Source: Pristionchus mayeri | Taxonomy: Eukaryota > Nematoda > Chromadorea > Rhabditida > Neodiplogasteridae | Assembly (NCBI GenBank): GCA_036245805.1 | Contig: BTRK01000004.1 | Location: forward strand, 39,210,907 to 39,274,906 | DNA length: 64,000 nt | Direction: 5' to 3' | In this document: positions 33,876 through 47,400 of the stretch, piece by piece | How positions within the stretch are numbered: position 1 is the first letter of the stretch | How the letters are laid out: each line of letters opens with the position of its first letter | The notes under the pieces: generated by a model | Seen by the model: only the letters and a program-made list of their open reading frames with translations | Told to the model about the DNA's origin: nothing | Database searches by the model: none | Position numbers and translations under genes: made by a program

Positions 33876-35377
33876 TTATTGATCAAACTTCTCATGCATT
33901 CGTGAAAGATGTTTTATTTTCAACCAGTAATAGTCATCTGAAATTTGTGGAATTAAGTTAAATAATGTATAATTTAAATACGTTAAATAATTTAAATATG
34001 TTGTCTGTACAATACATACGTTCTATTGAATGCCCATTTCGCTCATAGTTCAGAAATCTACGAGATTCACAAGATACTTTCAGCCAAACGTTCTTTCCAA
34101 GCCATGGTAACTGCTGCAAAATTCGATAATTGTTATATATGTCTTCAACGTATTCCACTTTCAAATTCTCTCGCAACCTGACCTATGGAACAACTATTCG
34201 AACAATGACTTGACCTCCATTAGGGCATTTATGCTTGCGTCGCGCAGATATGAAATATGCGCTTCATTTTCAATATGAAGCAAGTCCACTTTATTTGAGA
34301 AAATTTCAATAATTGTAGATGCCCAATCAACACTCGTGTCCACAAAGAAATAGTCATGTATGTCTTCTGAACGGCGTTGTTCAATCGCGATTGACTGAAC
34401 CAGAAAGGATAGGTCACGAAGAAATTTGGCTGAAATATTGAGCATGTTATTGCTGAACAAGACTAAGACCTGGATGATCTGATGTATTTCTTCTAAGATG
34501 CATTTCAAATGCCTTGGATTTTCGCTCTAATATGGTCGTGAGAAAGAGTTCGCTGAAAGAGTTCGCTACTATTGTCTTGAGGAAGATAAGATTATGTTTT
34601 GCGGATTAAATTTTCAAGCGTGATTGATCCAATATTTAATGCAATACATCCAGTTTACAATTCAATTATATAATCAGAAAATCATTTTACCGCAAATACT
34701 CCGAAAAAGTGTTCAAGTCGACGTGCAGTCTATCAAATGTTTTCCCTCTCAGAAGTTGCAGCGTGATTTCGAAAGTCGTATCAAAATCAACTCGATCTAG
34801 TATCACCACCTTCCCAATGTGTCTCCCAAATGATTGGATCATCACATCAATCACGTAATCATTATCGTCCAGGTTTACGATATAGTCCTGCAACGAAATG
34901 CTCATTTCGCAAAATATAAAATCAGTTCTAATACATTGAGTCATACACTTACGTAGTTGGGGGTAGAAGAATTGAATCGTGTCACTATCCTCTGCTTGTC
35001 ACACGAAGGAAGTTTCAATTTCAACCGTAACTCAAACAATTTTGAATCGCTCTTCGCGAAGGTAAATGTGATTCGAATAGTTGACATTATTTTAACACAT
35101 TGGGCAAAAGGGATCAAAGCATATTGCAAAGCAAATGCATCAACACGAGCTCGAAGAGTCCTTGAAGTCTGCAATTCTGACGTAGTTATGACTTAAATAT
35201 GACTTAGTTATGCCAAACGATTTCCTAAAGTATTTCGGAACTCACAAATCTGAGATCAAAAACTGAGTCATGAGTCAGCTCAATGATCTGCCACATTAGT
35301 TCGCACGGCAATTTTTCAAACGGGAACAAGTCTTCGACAGGAAAAGTTGGAGAATTGCAATCCCATGTAGAGTCCAT
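33876..35377 (-). CDS. F-box-like family member 1
   Basis: Six exons in phase: 35246-35377 (ATG), 34953-35168, 34691-34887, 34215-34512, 34020-34113 and 33876-33937, about 332 residues. The N-terminal FPFEKLPCELMWQIIELT followed by SVFDLRF is a degenerate F-box. The rest is a repeating alpha/beta domain with family marks KLFELRLKLKL, FDRLHVDLNTFSEYL, AKFLRDLSFLVQS, DWASTIIEIFSNKVDLLHIE, QLPWLGKNVWLKV and NYERNGHSIE. The same marks recur in the genes at 38153, 44483 and 63076. F-box proteins recruit targets to SCF ubiquitin ligases; the C-terminal domain would be the substrate reader. Which target is unknown. Confidence 0.78.
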
Positions 35378-36387
35378 ATATCTTGATAAATTATATCTAG
35401 TCGATTTGTTGTAGTTTAATGGCAAAAGTAAAATAGAATGGCGTACAATGAGTAAATATACACAAAGAAATCATATGCACAGATATTTTTTGACGCGTCA
35501 TTTTTCGCGCGAGAATATGAAGTCAGCTGGTGCACATGAAGATGTGGAACGCGTGGTTTTGTTGACAGAATGCCAATAATATTCAAACGGAGAGGAGGCT
35601 TTTGTCTCACCTTTCGGCATTTCCCTGTAAAATGCATTGAGTTTGAATGTGTTCCTTGTAAAGCAAGAATTATCAATCAAGGTTTATTTTCAAGCAAATG
35701 TATATATTGCAGAAGGAGGAACATGTGGGAATGACTTGGGACAATCAGGTGAATATATCACTTGAAATGTAAACAACATCATCGAATTTCTAACGAAAAA
35801 GAATAATTATTTGGGATGATAAAACATAAATAAATGAAAAGGTTATGAACTTATGCGTAAGCAACTCGTCAAAGATCTATGTGCATATAGCAGTCAAATA
35901 CTCAAATAGTGACCACATATCACCATGCCCATGGTCGATGATCAATTCTTGGAAGTTCATCTCGAAAATATATATTGAATTTGACGCGCAGAGTGCGCAT
36001 GACTCTCGTGCCTATCGAGAACTCATTCATGTATGATAGCTCCACACTCATTCCGTCGCTCTTCCTCGTTATTCGGGAATCTGCTATATTTTCAGCGGTC
36101 GAGACCTACAACAACCATTATTGTTTACTTTTATAACTCCGCAAAATGACATTTTATTCAGAAACATTTACTTACGATGTATTCAGGTTGATGCATTTGT
36201 TGCAATAAATTGTAGCGCAATCAAAGCTAGTTATAATACCCTACTATTCATATAAAAAAAACCCCATCACAAGCCGCATCTGTCGGTATAGTTCGCTTTT
36301 TCCCTCGAACCTTATATTCGACATCGAAAAAGTGGCATTTGCGAAAATTTGAAATTTAGCTTGACATTTATCTCAATTATACTACTA

Positions 36388-37652
36388 TTGGGTTGTAACA
36401 TAAGTTTTGTCGCATTTCGGAGGTTCACAATATTTCCATGAACGATACTTCTCAAATATTCCCGTTGCCTGACCTCATAGTATATGTTTGGGGTATGCAT
36501 GCCCATTCTAACTATAGTGTATAGCTGAACTGTCCATGCCGGCTATGCGAATAATATCGATATGAACTGATTTGAATTTCATGCAAATTTTATTTATTTG
36601 TTTGACCGGGTGCTAGTTCGAAGATACGAATAATGAACCAAACTCCTACAGCATGATGATATGCCCCGTGAATGCTCTTTCAAAATATATGCCAGATATG
36701 GTGCTATGTTGAGCGGAATCGAAGATATAGTTCACTGAATCTAAGGTTAGCCGCTGATTCCTAGCCAACTTGACCAAGTCTCCTGAATCCAAAATTACAA
36801 CAACAGTGACTATCGTAAGTGCGTTCTAATTACCACTCATGAGGGTCTAATTTCTCATAAACCGGCGAGGCAAATTGTACTCTACATGCGGGAAATTTGA
36901 AATTTTCATTAATTCATTTTGTGAAAATTTTGCCAAAAATGCAAGTTTATGTGTTTTTGAATTCATGATTGTCATTCAAAAGCTATTGATTTCTAAAATT
37001 ATCCCGAATACATAATGGTAAGGGAATGGTGGTTGGTTCGGATGATCACAATAAATCAGATATTGAACGTATGTGTGAGGTAGAAATTTCAACAAAGTGC
37101 CAATTTCAGTAGTTTTATTTACACACCATCGTTCTATATGGAGCTACTTATCTCAACAGAACCCGATAGACCCCAAACGGTAAATGTATACTGAACACCT
37201 TGGGTGAATTATATTTCACAACTATTTGGATCTCCACATCTATTGAGAAGAAAATTCTGCTAGCAAAAGTTTTCCCAACCGTCACCTACCATCCACATTA
37301 CACAAACTCGTCTAACTTTCTAGAAAGCTTTTAGTTTGTCATTATCCGTGGATGGTTCAAAATTATACCCATATATTGTACTTTACGAATATCACACCAA
37401 ATCGACATAATTCCTCCTTTTCAAGAAGTCCTGGTGCGCGAAAATGATTTGTAATCCTGTTCTCACTACAACTTTGTCTGACTACTGTGCCTCTCTAACT
37501 GTCTTGACAGGATTGAAGTAAAGCGCGTAAGAAAGGGTACGAAGGCCCTCACTGATTATGAATAACGAAATTGAGAGTAAATTAATTCGAAGAATTTCTG
37601 AGGTTAGAATGCGTAAGAGATAGGACGCGACAAAACTTATGTTACAACCTGA
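36388..37652. mobile_element. 1.27-kb mariner-like element, non-autonomous
   Basis: Ends TTGGGTTGTAACATAAGTTT and GTTACAACCTGA with TA on both sides (36386-36387, 37653-37654). The end pattern matches the two elements in the BTB intron, and the size equals the nested one. Only short chance ORFs inside. It lies between F-box-like members 1 and 2. Confidence 0.8.
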
Positions 37653-38152
37653 TATTATCTGACTAATGTGCAATTTTGAAGTATTTTTCAATAATCGGTT
37701 CCCGGAATATATCTTGAAAAGGAGCCCACGTGCATCCTGGCTCAACCGATCGAGATGGTGCAAATCGAAGTTCACCAGAATGATCAGCACCCTCGAGAAC
37801 CCCCTTGTTCAAGTTTTCGAAAACTTGGTATGCCAGGCCCTATTAGACATTGTCCAACAGGCCTCATAATTAGACCTATCTTGAGAACGAATAAACAACA
37901 TGCAGTGTGGGAAAGAGATGTGCGTCTGTATTTGGTGTCATTTCTCAAGTACGAACAAGACAAGGCGGATAACGAATGTGCATGCGTCTCTTTGAACATA
38001 TTTGTTTATACCGTTATGATGAACTTTCATTGGGGATCATTATAAAATTGAATCAACGAATGCGCGATCGCCAATAAATTTCGAATAGTTGGAGCGAATA
38101 AAATGATCAATAATAGATCAGATAAATCAAATTGAACTCGGTTTAGATTCCA

Positions 38153-39527
38153 TTAATCAAGGAGCTCATTTACTCTTGATGAATGGATTATTGTCAACAT
38201 GCCGTCATCAACTGAAAATACAACCTTATCATTCTCAATAACTGCGATACAACTCACTTGAGATTATGTGACCATTACGTTGTTCATTAAGACGAGGTGT
38301 GTCTTCATCATTTTCGCATGTAGCGGCAAACGCAATATTCTTACCAAGTGTTGGCAATTTCTGAACATTTTTTTTTCAAAGCGAGCTCAACAAGAGTTGC
38401 GATGCTTCCACTATCGAGATACTTTCTGTAATCGCAGTTCTCAATGTACATCTCATCCAAATTATTCAAGAACATTCGAATTATCGTCGAATCCCAATTG
38501 TTATTGCTTTGAAAGAAATGCGTATCGTTGACTGTACTCCAATGGAAGCGATGTTCAAGGTGTATGATTCGAACAAGTTTTGACAAATCCAGTAGAAATT
38601 GTTCTTAAATTGCTTTGAAGGAGGTTAGTGAACATAATTTACCCGGGCTCGATGATGTATTTCCTGACATCAAAATTCGAAAATTGGTGACCCTGTGCGT
38701 ATCGATTGTTTTCAACAGAAAATCGCTGAAAAAAAACTCGTTGGTATCAGATTTTAAAATCACACAAAAAGTGCTTGCTGGACTCACGCAATCTCATCCG
38801 AAAGAATTGTAAGGTTAACATGTAATTTTTCAAAGCGGATTCCATTCAATTTGCGAACAATTGCGATTGCTTTCATGAAATCTTTTGTATCAGTTATTGC
38901 CAAGTGTCTGAATTGTCTTCCTAGTGATGCGATAATGCATTCCAGCAGCCCCTTGTGTTTGTCGGCACATGATGTCTGGTATTCCTAAATTTGTTTCCCG
39001 CCAATGCTAGGCATAATTGTTAACAAATAAAGGAATTGTCCAATTTTGATTATAGAAATAGTGTTTAAATAAAATGTACTCGCATAATTTGCACTATTTC
39101 CATCACTATTATGGCTCCGCTTGATCTTTTTGCACATTTTTGATGAAGACATGCGGAGTTTTAGTCGCAGTTCGAACAGTTTGGCGTAGTCCTCAGCAAC
39201 CCGAATATAGCACTGCGATCCGTCGACCGGATAGAACATGACGGATATGATCCGAAGGATAGTAGCAGGTTGCATTGCAAACTCATCAATTCGAGATTGA
39301 AGAAACCGAGAAGCCTGAGTATTAAAATTAGTATTTTACAAAAAAATAAAATAAATTGAACTTACGAGCCTGAGATGGTGTACTTCAGCAGGAGTGTATT
39401 CAATGATATTCCACAACAATTCGCAAGGCAATTGCTCGAAATCGGACAATAATGGCGGAGTCTTTTCGAGGTTTTTGGACTTCGAAGATGTATTGAAAAT
39501 ATTCTTCAAGTTATTTATCAGTCCCAT
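38153..39527 (-). CDS. F-box-like family member 2
   Basis: Model: 39366-39527 (ATG; SDFEQLPCELLWNIIEYTPA), 39084-39314 (KLFELRLKLRM), about 38788-38983 (LHVNLTILSDEI), an exon near 38650-38730, about 38370-38600 (WDSTIIRMFLNNLDEMYIE), about 38241-38357 (KLPTLGKNIAFAATC, NEQRNGHII) and a last exon ending 38153. Same module order as members 1 and 3. Oddities: the second intron would start GCGAGT (GC-AG); the intron between 38358 and about 38390 is only about 31 bp and lacks the GAG-GT donor kept in the paralogues. An upstream ORF with ATG-like TTG start is probably untranslated. Either a working gene with a compressed intron or one recently damaged there. Confidence 0.65.
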
Positions 39528-39626
39528 ATCTAAAGTTTTTTTTGAATTTTTTAACATTCGCATACTTACGAACATTAAATTTGTGAAAATTAAATATACG
39601 ATTCTACACCTACTAAATCCAATATA

Positions 39627-41078
39627 CAATACCCGTCAAAAGTTTGGCAACAAATTTCAGATCGTCATAACTTCCCTGGGGATTAAGATATACATTAATG
39701 GTTCGGAGGGATAGATAGTGCAATCATGTGAGAACATAGCCATATGGTGGGAATCGATTGTACATCCCTCCAGCTATTTGAGGATTGCGAAATACGAAAA
39801 TGGTTTTTTAAAATAATTATTGAAACTATTTCCAACCGTTTCTGTTTAGGTATATATTCTGTGGTGAAAGTACAGCTACTGTTCATCACTTTGCACTGTT
39901 GAACTCATTGGTTGAATTTCGCAGTAATTGGGAATATATATTTGAAAAGACCTCTACAATTTCGTAAAATAGCAGTATCTTCGGTCATTGACGAGCTATG
40001 GAGCTCAAATTTTGCAGAAATTATGATGTTGATATGGAGCAACATTGCGCCAAATTTTTGGTCAATCGGAGAGCAAATTCCAAAAATTCAAAAATTTTGG
40101 TCATCGATTTTCATACCTCTATGATCTACCATTACAGTGATATTAAAAATCTGATTTCATGTTACTAGTTACAGAAACTAAGTATAATTAAGTATGCGAA
40201 ATTACAAGGGAAAGCGATTTTGCGTACTCATTTTATGGACGAACAATCAAGGATGGTCAGAGGAGATCAAGTCGTCAAATGAGGTTTTTGGCGAAAATGA
40301 AAGGTATCAGAATCGCGCGAAATTCGCCCAACAGCTTTGTTATACCACGCTAACTACGTTGCGTATTGAAATAAATCAAATTTATATGATACATTCCCGT
40401 GAGACTAGAACATATGTTGCCAAATATGACATTTGACGACTTGACCATCACTGATTGCTCGACCATAAACTGATAGGGGAGAATCGCCTTCCCTTATAAT
40501 TTCGCATACTTCATCATGCTTAGCTACCGTAACTGGTGACATGAAATAGGATTTTTAATATCATTGGAATGGTAGATTATAGAAGTATGAAAATTGATTA
40601 CCAAAATTTTTCGAATTTTTGAATTTGCGCAACCGATTGATCACAAATTTGGCGCAATGTTGATCCATATCAACATCATAATTCCTGCAAAATTTGAGCT
40701 CCATAGCTCGTCAATGACCGAAGATACGGCTATTTTACGAAATTGTAGAGGCCTTTTCAAATATATATTCCCAATTATTGCGAAATTCATTCAATGAGTT
40801 CAATAGTGCAAAGTGATGAACAGTACTTGTACTTTCACCACAGAACATATTCCTAAATAGAAACGGTTGGAAACAGTTTCAATAATTATTTAAAAATTCC
40901 ATTTTCGAATTTCGCATTCCTTGAATAGCTGGAGGGATGCACAATCGATTCCCACCATATGGCTATGTTCTCACATGATTGCACTATCTATCCCTCCGAA
41001 CCATTAATGTATATCTTAATCCCCAGGGAAGTTATGACGATCTGAAATTTGTTGCCAAACTTTTGACTGGTACTGTAT
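39627..41078. mobile_element. 1.45-kb giant hairpin, Tc1-like ends
   Basis: Left TACAATACCCGTCAAAAGTT and right AACTTTTGACTGGTACTGTA; both arms of about 650 bp pair along most of their length (for example CATATGGCTATGTTCTCACA in both). TACAGTACCAGTCAAAAGTT-type ends starting with TA are typical of Tc1-like elements. Non-coding. It starts about 100 bp upstream of the member-2 ATG, so it may sit in that gene's promoter. Confidence 0.8.
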
Positions 41079-41091
41079 ACTTAGTCATGGT

Positions 41092-42212
41092 TATAACACG
41101 CGTCTTCTGAGACATTGCATGACCATGCGGAACCAGGAGCCCCAACTTTCAGCAGTATCCTCGAGATATTTATGCCAAAGTATATTGGGGACAAGAAAAC
41201 TTTTGACGTTGGCCGTTTTTTACACTTATGTTACCGAAGAAAACCTAGGTCTTCATCTTCATATAGAAAATTTGAAAAATGTGAATTAAAGACCGGAAAA
41301 TAATTCCTACCGGCTTTGGAACCCCACCTTTCTCCCACTTTTCGTTGTAGATTTGAATTCAGCGATATCGAGTTAGTCTAGAAAAATTAAAGTCTGGTCG
41401 CGGTAGGGGTCCCTTAAGCGTTTATGGGCACCAATATTGCTAAAATGTCAAAAGAAATCGATTTTTTTCGTTTTTCAAGGTTGCATATAAATCGAATTTC
41501 AGTTTCAGTCTTACAATAATTCGCTTAGAATAGTTTGAAACCATCGATTGTTCATTCAAAAGTAAATTGGAGGGCATCCGAGAAAATTTTACCAGACATG
41601 GAAAAAAATGGATAAAAAAATTTTCTCGGATGCCCTCCAAATTACTTGTGAATGAACAAATGATGGTTTCAAACTATTTTAAGCGAATTATTGTAAGACT
41701 GAAGCTGAAATTCGATTTATATACAACCTTGAAAAACGAAAAAATCTATTTCTTTTGACATTTTAGCAATATTATAGCGCGACCAGACTTTAATTTTTCT
41801 AGACTAACTCGATATCGATGAATTCAAATCTACAACGAAAAATGGGAGAAAGGTGGGGTTCCAAAGCCGGTAGGAATTATTTTCCGGTCTTGGATTCACA
41901 TTTTACAAATTTTCTATACGAAGATGAAGACCTAGCATTTCCTCGTTAACATAAAAGTTGTGGGAAATAATTGTCCGCACATTTTGAGCTCAATGCCATC
42001 GTTGTAGCTTATCTGGGAGCTGAAATATGACAGAGCCGGCCCGAAACCGGAAAATGCCTAAAAGCCGGTTCTCTAAAAAACGGCCAACGTCAAAAGTTTT
42101 CTTGTCCCCAATATACTTTGGCATAAATATCTCGAGGATACTGCTGAAAGTTGGGGCTCCTGGTTCCGCGAGGGGTCCGTTTTCATGCATTCTCTCAGAA
42201 GACGCGTGATAA
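41092..42212. mobile_element. 1.12-kb giant hairpin (TATAACACGCG family)
   Basis: Ends TTATAACACGCGTCTTCTGA and its inverted partner; arms pair through TCGAGGATACTGCTGAAAGT-type segments on both sides. The ends are the same as in the element at 2889-4070 but the interiors differ. It begins 14 bp after the preceding hairpin. No ORF of its own. Confidence 0.8.
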
Positions 42213-44480
42213 TTGAATACGAGGTGCGGTTTAAAGTGTAATGCGAGGCAAACGCCGGAATTGAGCAATAAACGCCCACAAATATGCAAAAAGGCCAGAT
42301 TACAATTATTTAATGCCAAACTAATTTGCATATATTCAATAAATTGAAAAAAGTGGCCTCTAATCATTCGCAAACGCCCTGCCTCCCTTTGTGATATAGC
42401 ACTTCGCTTCCATACTCTTTGATCTCCAACTCTACATTTCAACTTAGATTTCAACTTGTGACTACCGCTCTGTAATACCCTTCCCGGCCCCATCGTCACC
42501 CCGCCACGTTTCGCAAAGAAATCAGTAAATCCCCCGACCTAATCCTACCTACATCACAAATACGATGGTAACAAGCAACTACCACATACCACCATCCGTC
42601 CCTCCCCGCTCGCTGTGATTGAGCCTGAAAACCGGCCTACTCTACTCTTACCTTTATCTTATCAATACGTCGCTATCAATATCAGCGTAAAGATTAAAGA
42701 TCTAGCACTGCACTAAACGAAAGTCATTAAGCATTGATAATGAGACGGTTTCATCGCACTTGTGAATACTATATCACTACATCGCCCGAGTGCCGATGCT
42801 CCATCGCAGGTGCAAATGTCTCAACGGTGCCAGAAGGTTCTAGTAGCACTCGACCGCGACCACACGCGCGATGCGGCATGCGTGTGTTTCTACAGTAATC
42901 GTACTTGCTGGCCGCGCCATCTCTTCTGCACATCAGGGATTGGTTTCAAACGCTCTTTCGAAAAGTGGATGAGGGATAATCGACATTTCCGGACTTGGTT
43001 ATTTTTTGCACCCATAGTAATGCTATAGTAAGTCCCTAGTGGGGGGACAGAGATATGAAAAATATTGAACAAAAACACCCCCTAATTTTGTCAGGAGATT
43101 CCAATGAAATAATAAAAAAAGATTGGGTTGTTGGTATACGAAACCAGAAAATCGATATTCTCTGTATTATTATCAACCAATAAAAGTTATCGTCGAATAA
43201 CTCGAGAACAAATGATTTTAGAGCAAATTTGCTCAGAAACAATTTTCCCCGTCTCGAAAAGAGCTTTCGATTTCATTTTTTACAAATTGTGATTGGAGCA
43301 GTGTGAAGTGAAATACAGCCAAAAACCGTTTCTGTCAACATTAGGCTATGTCCACGAACTTACATAGTAAATCGATATCGGGGGGATGGTTATATGAAGT
43401 ACTTTCACGTAGACCCAGACTAATTTTGTCCGTAGAATCCAGAGAAGCAATACAACTCATTGGAAGTTAGGGTACCGGTCGCGATATGATCGATTTCTCG
43501 ATTGGAAAATCGGTTTTCAGGTGTAATGAGTATGAAAACAGCTTCCATCCTTTTGGACATCTATACCTATATATAAAGCGCAGTGTCCGTCTGTCCGTCT
43601 GTCCGGATAGCGAAACGATTACGAAATTTGGAGGGAGAGAGATCGCGCGTCAACAAGTTTCGAAACGAGTGATAGCGAAACCAACTTTGATATGACGGGC
43701 CCCCCGCCGAAGGCTGGGGGAAGCTGGACTAGTTGCTTATATTGTAGAACTCTCGAAGACGAGCAAAATGAGGGCAAACTGAACAGTGTACGATGAAAAT
43801 GAACTGAAATACATCAATTTGAAGCTGTAGATCACAAAAATCGATAATTTGCAGATTTCGCCAAACTGACTGGATGAACCTTCTTCTGACCTTCAACCAT
43901 GTTCATAAACAAAGGTTACTCGAAATCTGAGGTATAAAATATTTCTAGTAGCCATAATTCCTACGCTTTTACAGGAGACCCGTGATATGTTAGTTAATGG
44001 CGGCTATGATTTTCCGATCGGATACCATTTTGTTCGTTGCACGCATGCATGTCTCCACATCGTCCTTGAAATTAGTCATGCATTGGAAATGTCGCAATAT
44101 GCAATGTCACAGAAATATGTAGTCATTTACTGATAAAATGGCTTTGCATTCGCAAAAAGATTAAACATAACCCAATCGTTCCCACGATTATGGAATATTT
44201 AGGAGATATAAAACTTCTTTATTTACGTATCGTATGGTGTCCTCAGTATCCCCGGCATACGTGATTCCGACCAGTCGGCATTACAATACATCAACTTTCT
44301 CTGAATATATAGCACAATGCATTTATTTTAAAGTATTTATTTTAAACAACGATAACGCTAGGCATTGCAAAATAAGATTACATGTTTGTTAAATTAGTAA
44401 ATATGTCATATAGCATAGTCGTGTAATTTATGTCCCTCGCATTGCATTCGATAAGTACTCGTAGATCCATCAAACATATG
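42213..44480. other. Intergenic: promoter-like repeat block and transposon end
   Basis: No gene is seen. 42780-42960 shares a block with 50060-50220 (GCACTCGACCGCGAC, GCGCGATGC, CGCCATCTCT, GCACATC in the same order). Around 43020-43500 two diverged tandem copies of hairpin-arm sequence occur (CTAATTTTGTC..GA.ATCC). Near 43968-43998 there is a single transposon end (ACAG-GAGACCCGTGATATGTT) of the 19481-21720 type without its partner. Confidence 0.45.
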
Positions 44481-44482
44481 AT

Positions 44483-47400
44483 TCACTTCTGGACAGGACG
44501 GATTGACAAGGAGTATTCGGTGGCTGCAACTTCAAAATGCATATCACTGCGTATGGAGTGAAAACTTACAAGAAATTACATGGCCGTTTCGTGTCTCAGA
44601 AATGCTAACGGAGGGTAAATCAATTGAAGCATACAATCTCACTAGCTTGCCCAGGTTGGGTAATTCCTGAAAGAAACGTCAAGTATTATTGCACTATGTG
44701 TGTGTGCCAATGTAGCTGACCTCTACAAGATTATTGACGGCTCTTCCTGTGAGAAAGCCTCTATGCTGATTGTTCGATATCCAGAGCATGTCAATGTTAT
44801 TCTTGAACATGTTGATGAATACGGACGCCCAGTCGATATTCGAATTTCCAAAGAAGTTAGTGATGGTATCACCACCACATCTCCAGTGATGCTCGAAACA
44901 AATGGATCGAACAAGAGAGGAAATATCGATAAGAAATTTCGCTGCAATCTTTGTTTTGTGTGCAATTGGTATGTGTTCATTCACAAACCTGGGTCAGATA
45001 CCGTATTATTTCCGATTAGCATATCAACCTTATTAATCTTGATTTCAGTCATGCATTTAATCATATTTAGACTGCAATGATCAACATCGATGCTCAGCTT
45101 GCTAATGTTTTTTTTAGAAATAATAAATGCTGTATAACTAATGACTTATTTCGAAATAAGTTTTCAAACTGCATTTTCATAAATACTATTGGGGTGTCCG
45201 GAAAGTTCGTATAATGCTTCGGAAAAAAGTCCTCCCTCCCTCGATCAGCCTCTCGTTCTCCGCACACTGAAGCGCAAGCCCATGGCCAGTGTGCGTGAGT
45301 TGAAGAAGGATACTGGTACTCCCAGATCAACGGTGTCCGATATCCTCCATCGATCTGGGAAGAAGCCGAAACTCCCACAAGTGATTCCTCATGACCTCTC
45401 CCCCGAACAGCTGAAAAATCGTGTTCAAGTCTGTCGGGAATTACTCCATCGTAGATCCAATCTTCGATGGGTCAATTCCATCATCGCTACAGATGAGAAG
45501 TGGATCACGTACGATAACCCTGTGAGGAGACTGCAATGGGTGGATACAGATGAGAAGCCCACGCCCGTCCCGAAGAAGGAAGAGCATGGAAAGAAGGAAC
45601 TCCTCTGCTTCTTCTTCTCAGTGCTCGGTCCCATCTACTGGGAGATCCTCGCCCCTGGCACCAGCATCAATGCCGACCTCTTCTCTGAACAACTGCAAGA
45701 TATCGCAATCAGAGTCCCTCCCAGACTCCTGAACCAGGGCAAAATTCTTCTTCTGATGGACAATGCTCGCCCACATCGAGCGAAGATGACCCAGAAGAAA
45801 ATGGACGAGCTGAAGATCGAGAGGATTCCCCATCCACCGTATTCCCCGGATCTCTCCCCATGCGACTACCACTGCTTCCGCTCTCTCTCTGACTTCTGCC
45901 AAGGAAATAAGTTCAAGAATCGAGATGAAGTTGTGAGGGCTTTCGTGAACTGGGCGGTCTCGAAGAAACCCGCATTCTGGAAGAGAGGAATCGAGACCCT
46001 GCCCAATCGCTGGAGGGAGGTAGTGAGAAAGAAGGGGGCATACATTGGTCACTGAGAATTGTAAAGCATTGAATAAAAAATAAAAACAAAAAATTATACG
46101 AACTTTCCGGACACCCCAATACCATATAACGCATCTCATTAGGTAATGTTTTACGAGACAATGAGTACACTTTTTGAATGTTTTTAATTGATTACATTAT
46201 TTTCCAAATATTGAATATTTCTTTCTGGGCTGCATCAAGAAAATCTAAGCTTAATTTCCCCAAATGTAAAAAAAGTAAAATCTCAATCTCAGCCAAAAAA
46301 GGTACAAAGTATTTGGGCACTTTTTGAACTTGCTGCAAGTTTTTGACCAGGAAAGCCATCAATCTGGAACTAGGGTAGTATACACCAAATTCATCGGAGA
46401 TTATGATCATGATGTTGGGGCATGACGCAATAGCCCAGTCATTGCGTAGTGATGAAGTAATCGAATAGAACTTTTTCAAAACTGCACTATTCTTACATGG
46501 ATTTTTTCCTGCTGGCCAAATTTTCTGTGGTTGGAGTCATGACTGAGGACTACCCAGAAAATATTTTTGAAGTTGCTGCTAGGTCGCACATTTGCTGCAG
46601 CCTTTCTGCAATATCGAGGTCGGAAATTCAGATCTCAGCTCCTAGCCAAGATAGAGACTGGTTCAAGGCATCAAAATGATCGCCATCATGAGTCCAGATG
46701 ATCCTGAGAATATGAAAACAATTTCTCGAAATTTGCCCTCAGGGCATGAACAAATCACTTTTTTGCATGACCATTTTTTGGACATTCACAATTTTGCGGG
46801 AAAGTTAGGTAAAAATCTGGTTTTTGCAAAGGCATATTTAAAATGTATTGTATAATAGATTCCCAACTTTTTAGACTGTTTGGATAACTTTCCAGCCCTC
46901 GGCGTGCGTTTTGCCGAGGTATACTAGGGTCGGGAAACACCTCGTTTTTCGCTCTCGTCGTCTGTACTCTCTCGCCCATAGGGGTAAACAAGGTGTTTCC
47001 CGACCCTAGTATGCCTCGGGAAAACGCACGCCGCGAGCTGGAAAGATATCCAAACAGTCTAAAAAGTTGGGAATATGTTATTCAATACATTTTGAATATG
47101 CCTATAAAAAAACCAGATTTTTACCTAACTTTCCCGCAAAATTGTTAATGTCCAAAAAATGGTCCTGTAAAAAAGTGATTTGTTCATGCCCTGAGGGCAA
47201 ATTTCGAGATATTGTTTTCATATTCTCAGGATCATCTGCACTCATGATGGCGATCATTTTGTTGCCTTGAACCAGTCTCTATCTTGGCTAGGAGCTGAGA
47301 TCTGAATGTCCGACCTCGATATTGTAGCAAGGCTGCAGCAAATCTGCGACCGAGCAGCAACTTCAAAAACATGTTCTGGGTAGTCCTCAGTCATGACTCC

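Noticed and set aside
36300..37800. ORFs inside the mariner-like element at 36388-37652
   Set aside because: None contains a DDE/D motif or helix-turn-helix pattern, and lengths are as expected by chance in AT-rich DNA.
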